Shown here one piece after another: positions 25,237 to 34,308 of a DNA stretch of 56,328 nucleotides. This DNA comes from Deltaproteobacteria bacterium (GTDB taxonomy: Bacteria; Desulfobacterota; DSM-4660; Desulfatiglandales; Desulfatiglandaceae). A program made the position numbers and the translations under genes. The stretch's first letter is position 1. Each line of letters starts with the position of its first letter. Under the pieces are notes generated by a model, which was given only the letters and a program-made list of their open reading frames with translations, had not been told where the DNA came from and searched no databases. The DNA lies in contig JAFDHL010000002.1 in assembly GCA_019308785.1 (NCBI GenBank), positions 1 to 56,328 on the forward strand. Reading direction: 5' to 3'.

Positions 25237-25719
25237 ATGGAGGATCAGTGGCGGCGTGAGACAAAGCCCATTGATTTTGAGGGAGGGATATTTATGCCTT
25301 ACTCCTGGACGGTTGGGCGGGTTGGGAGCCGGTTTTTCATTGAGTTGAGGGATAACGGCCGGATCATGGCGAGTGCGTGCAGGAAATGCAAGGATATTTG
25401 GGTACCACCGAGGATGCGCTGTCCGGTTTGCTTCAGTGAGATTGATGAGGATGCTTGGGTAGAAATCGGCCCTGAAGGAACACTTCGGCATTACACTGTG
25501 GTTCGTTATGATCATAAGGCCCAGCCCATAAAGCCTCCCTTTGCCTATGCAATCATCGATCTGGACGGGGCGACCCGTGGGTTTACCCATTTAGTTTATG
25601 GCACGGAATTGGAAGATCTAAAGTCTGGCACGAGGCTCAAGCCCGTCTTTGCCTTGGATCCACAAGGTAACATCCTGGATATTGAGTACTTTACCCCAGT
25701 CGGAGGTCAGGGCGGTTGA
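25237..25719 (+). CDS. DUF35 Zn-ribbon/OB-fold protein 1
   Basis: DUF35 (ACAC-like) proteins are partners of thiolase-fold enzymes and bind the CoA tail. The 160-residue protein has four Cys in CRKCKDIWVPPRMRCPVC (rubredoxin-like zinc ribbon), then an OB fold (EGTLRHYTVVRYDH, PFAYAIIDLDGATRG, GTRLKPVFALD). Known pairs include steroid side-chain aldolases (Ltp2 with ChsH2) and the BbsAB thiolase of toluene degradation. The ATG at 25237 has AGGAGA 8 bp upstream and is preferred to 25213, which lies inside the previous gene. The stop overlaps the start of the thiolase-like gene. Confidence 0.92.
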   Translation: MEDQWRRETKPIDFEGGIFMPYSWTVGRVGSRFFIELRDNGRIMASACRKCKDIWVPPRMRCPVCFSEIDEDAWVEIGPEGTLRHYTVVRYDHKAQPIKPPFAYAIIDLDGATRGFTHLVYGTELEDLKSGTRLKPVFALDPQGNILDIEYFTPVGGQGG

Positions 25720-26858
25720 AAAAGGTAGGCGTTGTAGGAATAGCCCAGACACGTTTCGAAAGGCGAATCACAGATCGCAATTACGCAGATCTTGTCTATG
25801 AAGTTACCACCGGTGCACTTGAAGACGCCGGTATGACCATCCAGCAAATTGATAATGTGGTTACCGTCTCCAATGATTTCTTGGACGGACGGACGATTTC
25901 AAGTATGGCCGTGATGGATGCCTGTGGCGCTTATGGGAAAAACGTCAGCACGGTCGAGGGCGACGGTATGTTCGGCGTGGTCTATGGTGCCATGCGCATA
26001 TGGTCCGATTCATTTGGAACAACACTCATCGTTGCGCATTCTAAAGGTTCCGATGGGCCATCTAATCTCATTACGAATGCAATGTTCGACCCTATTTATC
26101 ATCGGCCTCTGGGGCTGGACGCAATCAGTTCCGCAGCGCTGCAGGCGAGGGCCTACATGGACCGTCTTGGAGCTGATCCGGAGGACTGGGCGAGAGCTTC
26201 GGTCAAGAACCATGGAAACGCCAAGAAGAATCCCTTTGCCCAGCTCCCTTTGGACCTGACGGTCGAAGAGGTTTTGTCTTCGCGGCCTGTGGCCGATCCA
26301 TTAAAGCTCCTTGACTGCTCCCCGATTTCCGACGGGGCCTGTGCCATTATTCTTGCCGATGAGGAGAACGCCCATGAATCCAGACAAAGGCCCGTGTGGA
26401 TAAAAGGGGTAGGGTATGCGGCTGAGCTGCACTATTTGGGTGATCGCGACCTATCCAGGCCTATTGCTCTGGTGGAAGCGGCCAAACGCGGTTATAAGAT
26501 GGCTGGCATAGGAAATCCCGGAAGAGAGATTGATTTTCTTGAGGTTTACGATGCCTTTTCCTATATGGAACCCCTCTGGCTGGAGGGGCTGGGGTTTTGC
26601 GAGGCTGGTGAGGGCGGGAAGCTGCTCAGGGATGGTATCACTGAGCTGAATGGTTCTATGCCTGTAAATGCATCCGGCGGTGTACTTTCGGCCCACGCGG
26701 TTTTGGTCGCGGGCCTGGTCCGGGTCGCCGAAGTCGTCCTTCAAATAAGAGGTACGGCCGGAAACCATCAGATTGAACGCGCCAGGATTGGTTTGGCGCA
26801 TGGTATCAATGGTCCATGCGGGCAGTCCCATTGTGTGGTGATATTAGGGGATTATTAG
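25716..26858 (+). CDS. SCP-x-type thiolase-like protein 1, nucleophilic Cys absent
   Basis: The 380-residue thiolase-fold protein starts with TTG at 25716, GGAGG 9 bp upstream, and overlaps the DUF35 stop. Fold blocks are VGVVGIAQTRFERR, LDCSPISDGACAIIL, FLEVYDAFSYMEP, the NASGGVLSAHAVLVAG segment and GINGPCGQSHCVVI. Where thiolases carry the acylated Cys (C-x-S/T-G) the sequence reads STVEGDGMFG, with no Cys. The protein is thus unlikely to be a Claisen thiolase. Together with DUF35 it may be a retro-aldolase like Ltp2, which cleaves tertiary beta-hydroxyacyl-CoAs. A second, different copy follows at once. Confidence 0.88.
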   Translation: MKKVGVVGIAQTRFERRITDRNYADLVYEVTTGALEDAGMTIQQIDNVVTVSNDFLDGRTISSMAVMDACGAYGKNVSTVEGDGMFGVVYGAMRIWSDSFGTTLIVAHSKGSDGPSNLITNAMFDPIYHRPLGLDAISSAALQARAYMDRLGADPEDWARASVKNHGNAKKNPFAQLPLDLTVEEVLSSRPVADPLKLLDCSPISDGACAIILADEENAHESRQRPVWIKGVGYAAELHYLGDRDLSRPIALVEAAKRGYKMAGIGNPGREIDFLEVYDAFSYMEPLWLEGLGFCEAGEGGKLLRDGITELNGSMPVNASGGVLSAHAVLVAGLVRVAEVVLQIRGTAGNHQIERARIGLAHGINGPCGQSHCVVILGDY

Positions 26859-26870
26859 GAGGAGATTCCT

Positions 26871-28028
26871 GTGGGTAGACGGGTTGCAATCATTGGATTT
26901 GGACAGACGCATCATTCCGCGCGGCGGTGGGACGTCAATGGTCTGGAATTGATCCAGGAAGCCGTTGTTCGGGCATTAGATGACGCAGAGATGACCCTGG
27001 AAGAGATCGATGCCGTCGTTATCGGCAACATGGATCACTTCGAAGGGATCAACTATGTGGATACCTGGAGTGTTGAAGGGGCCGGTGCTTTTATGAAGCC
27101 TATTTTCAAGGTGACCACCGGTGGGACCACAGGCACCACGGTTGCCATTGCAGCGTATTATCATGTGGCCTCAGGTCTTTTCAACAATGTTATGGCCATC
27201 GGCTGGGAGAAGAATTCAGAATCGGATACGACCGGCGCCATCATAACCTGTTCCGATCCTGTTTGGGATCGTTTTTCCTACTCAGGTGCAATCCCGAGTC
27301 TGGCGGTGGAGGCATCGGCCTATATGAGAGAGTACGGTGTCACAGAAGAAGATGGAGCCCGTGTGACAGTGCGAGACCGGGGAAATGCCATGAATAACCC
27401 TTACGCACATCTGCGTGAAGCAGTGACCATCGAAGATGTCATGTACTCCCAAATGCTGACAGAACCGATCAAGCTTTTGGACATCTGCCCCCGTTCCGAC
27501 GGTGCTGCAGCGGTGATCTTCAGTAGAGAGGATGTGGCCGAGAAAAGATGCCCTAAGCCTGCATGGATTCATGCTGTTTCAGTACGCCACGACACCACCT
27601 GGTTCGGGGACATCGACTACACACGCCTCACTTCTCTTGAGGGAGCGTCCAAAGAAGTATTTAGAATTGCAGGTATTAAAGAGCCGGTAAAAGAACTGGA
27701 TGTATGCGAGCTATACCTGCCTTATTCATTTGCCGGTCTCAAGTGGATGGAATCTATTGGGCTCTGCGGACCAGGCGAGGCCCCGCGGTTTGTTGCCGAT
27801 GGTCATACAGATATGGGCGGTACGCTTCCGGTGAACCCTTCCGGGGGCGTGTTGTCCACAAATTGTATTGGCGCTACAGGGCTCTTAAGGGTAGGAGAAA
27901 CCGCACTCCAGATATTCGGCAGGGCGGAAAAACGCCAGGTTGAGGGTGCGAGACTGGCCATGGCCACCGGTTTTGGGGGCTGCTTCTGGTCGGATGCCTT
28001 GATTGTGGGTGCGGGTAAACCGCAATAG
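26871..28028 (+). CDS. SCP-x-type thiolase-like protein 2, nucleophilic Cys absent
   Basis: The 385-residue protein starts with GTG 9 bp after AGGAGG. It resembles the preceding one (RVAIIGFGQTHHSARR, LDICPRSDGAAAVIF, LDVCELYLPYSFAGL, NPSGGVLSTNCIGATGLLRVGE, ATGFGGCFWSD). The nucleophile loop reads VTTGGTTGTTVAIAAY, again without Cys, and the usual Gly-His-Pro motif is replaced by TNCIGATG. The pair may form a hetero-oligomer of one or two thiolase-like chains with the two DUF35 proteins that flank them. The order DUF35, thiolase-like, thiolase-like, DUF35 is nearly symmetric. Confidence 0.88.
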   Translation: MGRRVAIIGFGQTHHSARRWDVNGLELIQEAVVRALDDAEMTLEEIDAVVIGNMDHFEGINYVDTWSVEGAGAFMKPIFKVTTGGTTGTTVAIAAYYHVASGLFNNVMAIGWEKNSESDTTGAIITCSDPVWDRFSYSGAIPSLAVEASAYMREYGVTEEDGARVTVRDRGNAMNNPYAHLREAVTIEDVMYSQMLTEPIKLLDICPRSDGAAAVIFSREDVAEKRCPKPAWIHAVSVRHDTTWFGDIDYTRLTSLEGASKEVFRIAGIKEPVKELDVCELYLPYSFAGLKWMESIGLCGPGEAPRFVADGHTDMGGTLPVNPSGGVLSTNCIGATGLLRVGETALQIFGRAEKRQVEGARLAMATGFGGCFWSDALIVGAGKPQ

Positions 28029-28037
28029 GGGAAAGCA

Positions 28038-28523
28038 ATGAGAACGCGTTATTGGGAACGAGATACATCCTTACTTGCTATCGAAGATGTTTCCCGCATG
28101 CCTTTCAAGTGGGCGATTGGGATTGAGAGCAGTAAGTTCTTTCAAGAGATAAGGGATCGAGAGGTTCTGGTGGGAATCAAGTGTCAGAGCTGTGGTCGCG
28201 TCTATGTGCCGCCCCGAATGGTCTGCGGACCATGTTTTGTCAAGTTGTACGATATCGTTGAGCTAGGCAACGAAGGCGTTGTGAAGGCTGTGACCCTTGT
28301 AAATTACCCCTTTATAGACCCCGATACAGGGACCCGGAGGCCCGTTCCTTATGACTACGGCTACATTCAACTGGATGGTGCCGACAATCTGTTTTCTCAT
28401 GTTGTGCGGACGAAGGCGGGCCAATCCGTAGAAGTGGGTGATCGCGTTAGGGCGGTGTTTGCATCCGTAAAAAAGGGCAATGTCCAGGACATCGCCTATT
28501 TTGAACTCGCAGATTCGAAATAA
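28038..28523 (+). CDS. DUF35 Zn-ribbon/OB-fold protein 2
   Basis: The 161-residue protein has the zinc ribbon CQSCGRVYVPPRMVCGPC and an OB fold (EGVVKAVTLVNYPF, YGYIQLDGADNLFSHV, GDRVRAVFAS). It is the second DUF35 partner of the thiolase-like pair, 10 bp downstream of the second of them. The N-terminal 45 residues (WAIGIESSKFFQEI) resemble those of the first DUF35 protein (WTVGRVGSRFFIEL), so the two are paralogues. Probably it supplies the CoA-binding half of the active site to one of the two thiolase-like chains. Confidence 0.9.
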   Translation: MRTRYWERDTSLLAIEDVSRMPFKWAIGIESSKFFQEIRDREVLVGIKCQSCGRVYVPPRMVCGPCFVKLYDIVELGNEGVVKAVTLVNYPFIDPDTGTRRPVPYDYGYIQLDGADNLFSHVVRTKAGQSVEVGDRVRAVFASVKKGNVQDIAYFELADSK

Positions 28524-28535
28524 TGGAAAGAGAAA

Positions 28536-29681
28536 ATGGAATTTGAAGAACAACAGGTGTTGCTGCGTAATACCGTTTCTCGTTTCGCAAAAGAACAGCT
28601 TGCGCCTCTGGCCTCCGAGATCGATCAGCAGGAGCGTTTCCCCAGGGAAACCTTTGAAAAGATGGCGGAACTGGGCCTTTTAGGACTGGGTATCCCTGAG
28701 GAATACGGTGGTTTCAGAGGGAAAATCGTGGAGGCCTGTATTGTGGGTGAAAAGCTTGCCCGCTACTGTGCATCAACAGCTGCGAGTTGGGGTGCCCATG
28801 TGGACCTGTGCGCGGCAAACATTTGCCGGAACGGGACCGAAGAACAAAAGAAACGATTTCTGCCGGATCTGGCTACCGGGAAAAAGCTCGGAGGAATGGC
28901 CATGACCGAACCTGATGCTGGGTCAGACGTCCTTGCCATGAAAACCCGGGCCGTCCAGGACGGGGACTTCTATGTGTTGAACGGAAGAAAAACATTTATC
29001 ACCAATGGGCCTGTGGGAGATTTGTTCCTCGTGTACGCCAGGACAGACCCTAAGGCCAGAGGGAAAGGCATAACTGCCTTTGTCGTGGAAAAAGGTTTCG
29101 ATGGTTTCACCTCCGGGAAGAAACTCGAAAAGCTGGGATGGCGGGGTTCACCCACCGGCGACTTGATTTTTGAGGACTGCCGGGTTCCCCGCGAAAACAT
29201 TATAGGAGAAGTCAACGGCGGCGTAAAGATCCTGATGTCGGGGTTGAACTCGGAACGCCTGCTTCTTGCCGCAGAAAGTTTGGGCCTGGGTAGAGCCTGT
29301 CTGGAAGATTCGGTTCAGTATGCCAGAGAGCGTGTGCAGTTTGGAAAGCGCATTGCGGATTTTCAGATGGTCATGGAGAAACTGGCTCGGATGGCGACAA
29401 AGGTTGAGGCGGTCAAGGCCATGGTCTGGTCCCAGGCATTCAAGATGTCGGAAAATGGACCTGCCGCGATGACCATGGAAACGGCGGCTGCAAAGCTGCT
29501 TGCATCAGAGATGGCCCTGCAGAACGCGCTGGATGCCACACAGATCTTCGGTGGTTATGGCTATATCCGGGAGTTTCCTGTTGAGCGTTATTTGAGGGAC
29601 GCTAGGATTATGACCATTGGTGGGGGCACCAGTGAGATCATGTGTCAGGTGATCTTCCGTGAACTAGAAAAGGGACTGTAG
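28536..29681 (+). CDS. Acyl-CoA dehydrogenase (A)
   Basis: This FAD enzyme makes a 2,3-double bond in acyl-CoA. The 381-residue protein has the normal single-domain length and motifs: AMTEPDAGSDVLAMKTRA (FAD and substrate), KTFITNGPVGDLFLVYA, LGWRGSPTGDLIFEDCRVP, ATQIFGGYGYIREFPVERYLRDA and IGGGTSEI. The last block has Gly-Gly where medium-chain dehydrogenases carry the catalytic Glu (YEGT). In the isovaleryl- and long-chain-type subfamilies the base sits on another helix, so the enzyme need not be inactive and may prefer branched substrates. It follows the second DUF35 gene closely. Confidence 0.93.
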   Translation: MEFEEQQVLLRNTVSRFAKEQLAPLASEIDQQERFPRETFEKMAELGLLGLGIPEEYGGFRGKIVEACIVGEKLARYCASTAASWGAHVDLCAANICRNGTEEQKKRFLPDLATGKKLGGMAMTEPDAGSDVLAMKTRAVQDGDFYVLNGRKTFITNGPVGDLFLVYARTDPKARGKGITAFVVEKGFDGFTSGKKLEKLGWRGSPTGDLIFEDCRVPRENIIGEVNGGVKILMSGLNSERLLLAAESLGLGRACLEDSVQYARERVQFGKRIADFQMVMEKLARMATKVEAVKAMVWSQAFKMSENGPAAMTMETAAAKLLASEMALQNALDATQIFGGYGYIREFPVERYLRDARIMTIGGGTSEIMCQVIFRELEKGL

Positions 29682-29771
29682 GATTTGTTGGATTCGTATT
29701 TTTTATCTCTCCGAGCATTGCGAACGAGAATGTATTGAGGAGGCGACAGCCTGAATCGCGTGTTGTTCAAG

Positions 29772-30536
29772 ATGAATATGTTTTCAGTGGAGGACAAAAT
29801 CATCCTTGTCAGCGGAGGAAATCGGGGCCTCGGTCGGGAAATTGCCACAGGTCTTGCGCAACAGGATGCCAATGTGGTGATCGCGGCGAGAGATGAAAAG
29901 CACCTTATTGAAACTTCGGAAGCGATTAAGAAACAGCATAAGAAATGCAGCTATGTCCGCATGGACGTGACCTCTGAAAAAGATATTCAAAACGCTGTGG
30001 CCCTGGCCCAAGAGAAAGCCGGCGGCATGATCGACGTGCTCATAAACAACGCCGGTATGAGCGTTGAGAATGTGAAGGCGGAAGATATGGAGGAGTCAGA
30101 CTGGCAGCGGGTTCTCGATGTGAATCTCAACGGTTACTTTCGCTTGGCTAGGGCCGTGGTGAAAGGGATGATCGCCAAGGGAGCCGGAAAAATCGTAAAC
30201 ATGTCCTCTGTGCTGGGCACGAATCCGGTTCCTCAGGCCGTGGCCTATTGTGTAAGCAAAGGGGCAATTAACCAGTTGACGAGGGCGTGGGCTGTAGAGT
30301 GGTCGCGATACAATATCCAGGTTAATGCCTTGGCACCCGCCTACATTCTCACCGACATAAACAGAGACCGGCTTAGCGATGGAAAATTCGTTAAAAAAAT
30401 TTTAGGGAGTATTCCCGCCGGCCGAATTGGAGAGCATGAGGACCTCATAGGTGCCGTCACGTTTTTCTCTTCTGCGGCCTCCAATTATATTACAGGGGTT
30501 GTACTGCCCGTGGATGGGGGGTGGTCTATAACCTAA
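29772..30536 (+). CDS. Short-chain dehydrogenase/reductase
   Basis: This SDR of about 254 residues (from ATG 29772; a GTG at 29760 is the other option) has the cofactor motif SGGNRGLGREIA, NNAG at about 90, and the catalytic Ser (NMSSVLG), Tyr (AYCVSKGA) and Lys. It also has the C-terminal GVVLPVDGGWS of classical SDRs such as FabG. In this locus it may oxidise a beta-hydroxyacyl-CoA or an alcohol. Asp-free TGxxxGxG and Arg in IAARDEKH suggest NADP(H) preference, which is weak evidence. It follows the dehydrogenase gene at 28536 by 90 bp. Confidence 0.92.
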   Translation: MNMFSVEDKIILVSGGNRGLGREIATGLAQQDANVVIAARDEKHLIETSEAIKKQHKKCSYVRMDVTSEKDIQNAVALAQEKAGGMIDVLINNAGMSVENVKAEDMEESDWQRVLDVNLNGYFRLARAVVKGMIAKGAGKIVNMSSVLGTNPVPQAVAYCVSKGAINQLTRAWAVEWSRYNIQVNALAPAYILTDINRDRLSDGKFVKKILGSIPAGRIGEHEDLIGAVTFFSSAASNYITGVVLPVDGGWSIT

Positions 30537-30684
30537 GGCAGCTGTGCGCTCAAATGCGCTCAATAGCGAATAGATGTCGGATCGAGGAATTCGGATGCAA
30601 AAGCAGACATGGTGGTCAATCATATTGTCATGATTTAGAGATTGTAATTTCACCAATTTAAACCTCCGAGAAAAGGCTTGTAAA

Positions 30685-31473
30685 ATGACACAGAATGCTC
30701 AATCCCACCCGTCAGAACCGGTACTGCGTACCCGGAACATCACCCTGAAGTTTGGTGCTATTCAGGTCCTTTCAGATATCTCCTTCGATATTATGCCGAA
30801 TGAGATATTGGCCATCATTGGACCCAACGGAGCAGGCAAGACCAGCGTGCTCAACTGCTTGAGTGGCTTCTATCGACCCCAACAAGGTTCTATCTTGTAC
30901 AAGAATAAAGATCTCACCAAACTCCCCTCCCATCGTATCGCCGAACTCGGCGTTGGTAGGACTTTTCAGCAAATCGAGCTTTTTTCAGGTCTTTCAGCCC
31001 TGGATAATCTCCTGGCGGGTCGTCATATCAGAATGAAGATGGGGTTGCTCTGGGGTGCAATTTATTTTGGGAAGACCAGAAACGAGGAATTAAAACATCG
31101 CCGTGCTGTGGAGGAAATTATTGATCTACTGGAGATGCAGCCGATTCGTCACGCCCATGCGGGAGTTCTCCCATACGGGTTGCGGAAGAGGGTGGAACTA
31201 GGCCGAGCTCTGGCATTGGATCCGGAGGTGCTCCTGTTGGACGAGTCCATGGCCGGAATGAATGTAGAAGAGAAAGAAGATATGGCCCGATATATTCTGG
31301 ATGTTCATGACTTAAAGAAGATCCCCCTGGTCTTGATAGAGCATGATATGGGGCTTGTCATGGATATTTCCGACCGAGTCATCGTTCTTGAATATGGAAG
31401 AAAAATTGCTGAAGGCACCCCTGATGAGGTGAAGAGCAATAAGAAAGTGATTGAGGCGTATTTAGGATCTTAA
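30685..31473 (+). CDS. HAAT-family ABC transporter ATPase (LivG-like)
   Basis: This ATP-binding subunit of a hydrophobic or branched substrate uptake system has 262 residues. Walker A is GPNGAGKTSVLN (about 50-61), the Q-loop region is GVGRTFQQIELFSG, and the signature is VLPYGLRKRVELGRAL. Walker B is VLLLDESMAGMNV with Ser-Met in place of the common Pro-Met. The H-loop is LVLIEHDMGLVM. The 211-bp gap upstream suggests a second promoter or processing site. The rest of the transporter lies downstream, separated by an acyl-CoA ligase gene. Confidence 0.9.
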   Translation: MTQNAQSHPSEPVLRTRNITLKFGAIQVLSDISFDIMPNEILAIIGPNGAGKTSVLNCLSGFYRPQQGSILYKNKDLTKLPSHRIAELGVGRTFQQIELFSGLSALDNLLAGRHIRMKMGLLWGAIYFGKTRNEELKHRRAVEEIIDLLEMQPIRHAHAGVLPYGLRKRVELGRALALDPEVLLLDESMAGMNVEEKEDMARYILDVHDLKKIPLVLIEHDMGLVMDISDRVIVLEYGRKIAEGTPDEVKSNKKVIEAYLGS

Positions 31474-31493
31474 TTAACGAGGTAGAGAGCATA

Positions 31494-33392
31494 ATGGAAG
31501 AGATAGTTGGCGAGACATTACCCCAGCTGCTGCGTTCAAGGGCAGAACAGGAGCCCGATCGTATAGCGATGCGCAGAAAGGAATACGGCATCTGGAATAC
31601 CTATACGTATGATGAATACTACGAACAAACACGGTATTTCGGCCTGGGTCTGATGGTTCTGGGCCTGGGACGGGGTGATGCTGTTTGCATCATTGGTGAA
31701 AATGATCCCGAGTGGTACTGGGCAGAGTTGGGTGCTCAGGCCGGGGGCGGACACGCTGTAGGGGTTTTTACAGACTGTACGGCCGAAGAAATCGACTATT
31801 TTGTCTCGCACTCGGATGCACGTTTTGTTGTGGCCTGTGACCAGGAGCAAGTGGATAAGGTTCTTCAGATGCTGGACCGGTTGCCCAATGTTGAAAAGGT
31901 TATTTACTGGAAGCCCAAAGGAATCTGGTTTTACGACCATCCGAAGTTGATGAGCTTTGAAGATGTTGTGGCCCTGGGCAAGGAAGAAGACCGGCACTCG
32001 CCCGGGAGAATTGAGCGGAGCATTGATGAGGGACGTTACGATGATCTCGCCATCATCTGTTACACAAGTGGTACCACCGGCGAGCCCAAAGGTGCCATGA
32101 TCTCTCACCGCAATTCCATTGAGATCTGTAAGGCCTGGCACGAGGTGGACCCGCGCCGTCCCTCTGATGATTATCTCTCCTTTATTCCACCGGCCTGGAT
32201 AGCCGAGCAGAATCTGGGGATCACGAGCAGTCTGCTGTATGGCTTTACTGTCAATTTTCCGGAAGAACCTGATACAGTTCAGGAAAACATCCGTGAGATC
32301 GGCTCCCAGTTTATCATGTATTCCGGCCGTCTCTGGGAGAACGTTTGCGCCAATGTTCAGGCCAAGATGAGTGACGCCACAGGCCCAAAGAGATGGGCTT
32401 TCGATTTTTTCCTTCCCATAGGCTTGAGGGTGAGTCGTAAGAAGCTAAAAGGTGAACGTATAGGCCCCTGGGAAAGGTTTTTGTATGCCATGGGAGGGCT
32501 TTGTTATGGGGGTCTACGGGATAAAATCGGCCTTTCAAAAATCCGATTCGCTTATACGGCGGGTGCAGCCCTGAGTCCGGAGATTATCGTTTTTTTCCGG
32601 GCCATCGGTATTAACCTCAAGCAGTTCTATGGGGCCACGGAGTCCGGCCTGGTTACCATTCATTACGATGATGACGTGAGGCCGGAGTCTGTAGGCGTGG
32701 TGGCGCCAGGTTCGGAGGTGAAGATCTCGGATGAAGGTGAAATCCTCATTAAAGGGGTCGGCGTTTTTCAGGGTTATTACAAAAACCCCGAGGCCACGGA
32801 GGAGATTCTCAAAGATGGGTGGTTCCGTTCCGGCGACGGAGGGACTTTTACGGATGACGGACACCTGATTTATATCGACAGGGTATCTGATTTTCGCGAA
32901 CTCTCCGGGGAACGGCGGTTTTCGCCCAATTATATCGAAGTGAGGCTGCGTTTTTCCCGGTACATTCAGGAATGTATTGCAGTGGGAGGACCCGATCAGG
33001 ATTTCGTGGTCTGTATCATCAGCATGGACTTCCAAAATGTCGGAAAAAGGGCTGAGAAGCAGGGTCTCGGTTACACTACTTTTCTGGATCTATCCCAGAA
33101 GGATGAAGTTGCCGAACTGATCAGAGGCGAGATTCGACAAATCAATGCGAATCTGCCGGAGGAATCCAGAGTCAAAGCTTTTGTGGTTCTGCATAAGGAA
33201 TTTGACCCGGATGAGGCCGAACTCACAAGGACCAGAAAGCTCCGGCGTTCGTACATGGAGGAACGTTATGAGACCGTGATCAACGGTATGTATACGGGCA
33301 AGGAAAGGGTTCCTATTGAAGCGGAGGTCAAATATCAGGACGGCCGCGTTCGCAAAATGAAGACGGAACTGGTGGTTCGGCCCGTGGATTAG
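31494..33392 (+). CDS. Long-chain-type acyl-CoA synthetase
   Basis: This AMP-forming ligase activates a free acid to its CoA thioester at the expense of ATP. The 632-residue protein matches the long-chain FadD15/ACSL type. The P-loop ICYTSGTTGEPKGAMISH lies near 188-205, and FYGATESG is motif A5. A truncated-looking WFRSGDGGTFTDDGHLIYIDR (usually TGD) and ELSGERRFSPNYIEVRL follow. The hinge D in RSGDGG is kept. Placed between livG and livH genes, it probably couples import to activation (vectorial acylation), so the transported compound is likely a free carboxylic acid. Confidence 0.92.
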   Translation: MEEIVGETLPQLLRSRAEQEPDRIAMRRKEYGIWNTYTYDEYYEQTRYFGLGLMVLGLGRGDAVCIIGENDPEWYWAELGAQAGGGHAVGVFTDCTAEEIDYFVSHSDARFVVACDQEQVDKVLQMLDRLPNVEKVIYWKPKGIWFYDHPKLMSFEDVVALGKEEDRHSPGRIERSIDEGRYDDLAIICYTSGTTGEPKGAMISHRNSIEICKAWHEVDPRRPSDDYLSFIPPAWIAEQNLGITSSLLYGFTVNFPEEPDTVQENIREIGSQFIMYSGRLWENVCANVQAKMSDATGPKRWAFDFFLPIGLRVSRKKLKGERIGPWERFLYAMGGLCYGGLRDKIGLSKIRFAYTAGAALSPEIIVFFRAIGINLKQFYGATESGLVTIHYDDDVRPESVGVVAPGSEVKISDEGEILIKGVGVFQGYYKNPEATEEILKDGWFRSGDGGTFTDDGHLIYIDRVSDFRELSGERRFSPNYIEVRLRFSRYIQECIAVGGPDQDFVVCIISMDFQNVGKRAEKQGLGYTTFLDLSQKDEVAELIRGEIRQINANLPEESRVKAFVVLHKEFDPDEAELTRTRKLRRSYMEERYETVINGMYTGKERVPIEAEVKYQDGRVRKMKTELVVRPVD

Positions 33393-33424
33393 GCTCGAAT
33401 TTCAAACAGTGAGGAATTTAAGAC

Positions 33425-34306
33425 ATGCAAATGATACTTCAAGGAATATTTACAGGGTTGGCTGTGGGGGCTATCTACGGGTTATGCGCCCTGGGTTTCG
33501 TGATTATCTACAAGTCAACAGGGATTCTCAATGTAGCACAGGGTGGATTGGTGATGCTTGGGTCCTTCTTGTGTTACACCTTCAGCGTCACGATAGGGTT
33601 CCCTATGTGGTTATCGTTTATTGCGTCTGTAGCTTTGGCCTTTCTGTTGGGTATGATTATTGACAGGCTGTTATTCCGCCCCATGATTGGCCAGCCTCTT
33701 TTGGGCGTGGTGATGATGACCATTGCCTTTCTATCGATCATCGAAGGCGTGACTATCTTTATCTGGAGCGTTAATTACTACAGTTACTCCACGGTTTTCC
33801 CTGAAACGCCCATCGAGGTCGGGGGCGTCATTATGTCTCACGAATACGTCTGGGCCATGGGTGTTTGTCTCTTCTTTTTTATCCTAGTCGGCTTTTTCTT
33901 CCGTTATACGCGAATTGGTCTCAAGATGCGGGCCGTTTCAGAGGACCAACTGGCGGCTCAAGCTGCGGGTGTGGGTGTGAAGACGATTTTTTCCCTTTCC
34001 TGGGCCATCGGTACGGCTATTGCCGCGGCGGGGGGTATTATCCTGGGACTCATTTCAATGGTCTATTTTGGGCTCAGCTTTATTGGCCTGAAGGCCATGC
34101 CCGTTGTCATCCTTGGGGGTCTGGAATCCATTCTGGGAGCCATTTTGGGGGGTATCATAATCGGCGTGCTGGAAAATCTGGCCGGAATATATTTAGAACC
34201 TTATCTGTCCGGAATAAAGGACGTGGCACCATTTGTGGTGCTGATGATCATACTCATAATCAAACCCCACGGTCTATTTGGATTAGAAAGGATTGAGAGG
34301 ATCTAG
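33425..34306 (+). CDS. HAAT-family ABC transporter permease (LivH-like)
   Basis: This inner-membrane channel subunit has 293 residues and about eight hydrophobic spans. LivH-type blocks include LAVGAIYGLCALGFVIIYKSTGILNVAQGGLVMLG near the N terminus and the ABC-coupling loop RYTRIGLKMRAVSEDQLAAQAAGV near residue 170. GLKAMPVVILGGLESILGAILGG marks the end. It is followed 2 bp later by the second permease. Confidence 0.93.
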   Translation: MQMILQGIFTGLAVGAIYGLCALGFVIIYKSTGILNVAQGGLVMLGSFLCYTFSVTIGFPMWLSFIASVALAFLLGMIIDRLLFRPMIGQPLLGVVMMTIAFLSIIEGVTIFIWSVNYYSYSTVFPETPIEVGGVIMSHEYVWAMGVCLFFFILVGFFFRYTRIGLKMRAVSEDQLAAQAAGVGVKTIFSLSWAIGTAIAAAGGIILGLISMVYFGLSFIGLKAMPVVILGGLESILGAILGGIIIGVLENLAGIYLEPYLSGIKDVAPFVVLMIILIIKPHGLFGLERIERI

Positions 34307-34308
34307 AC

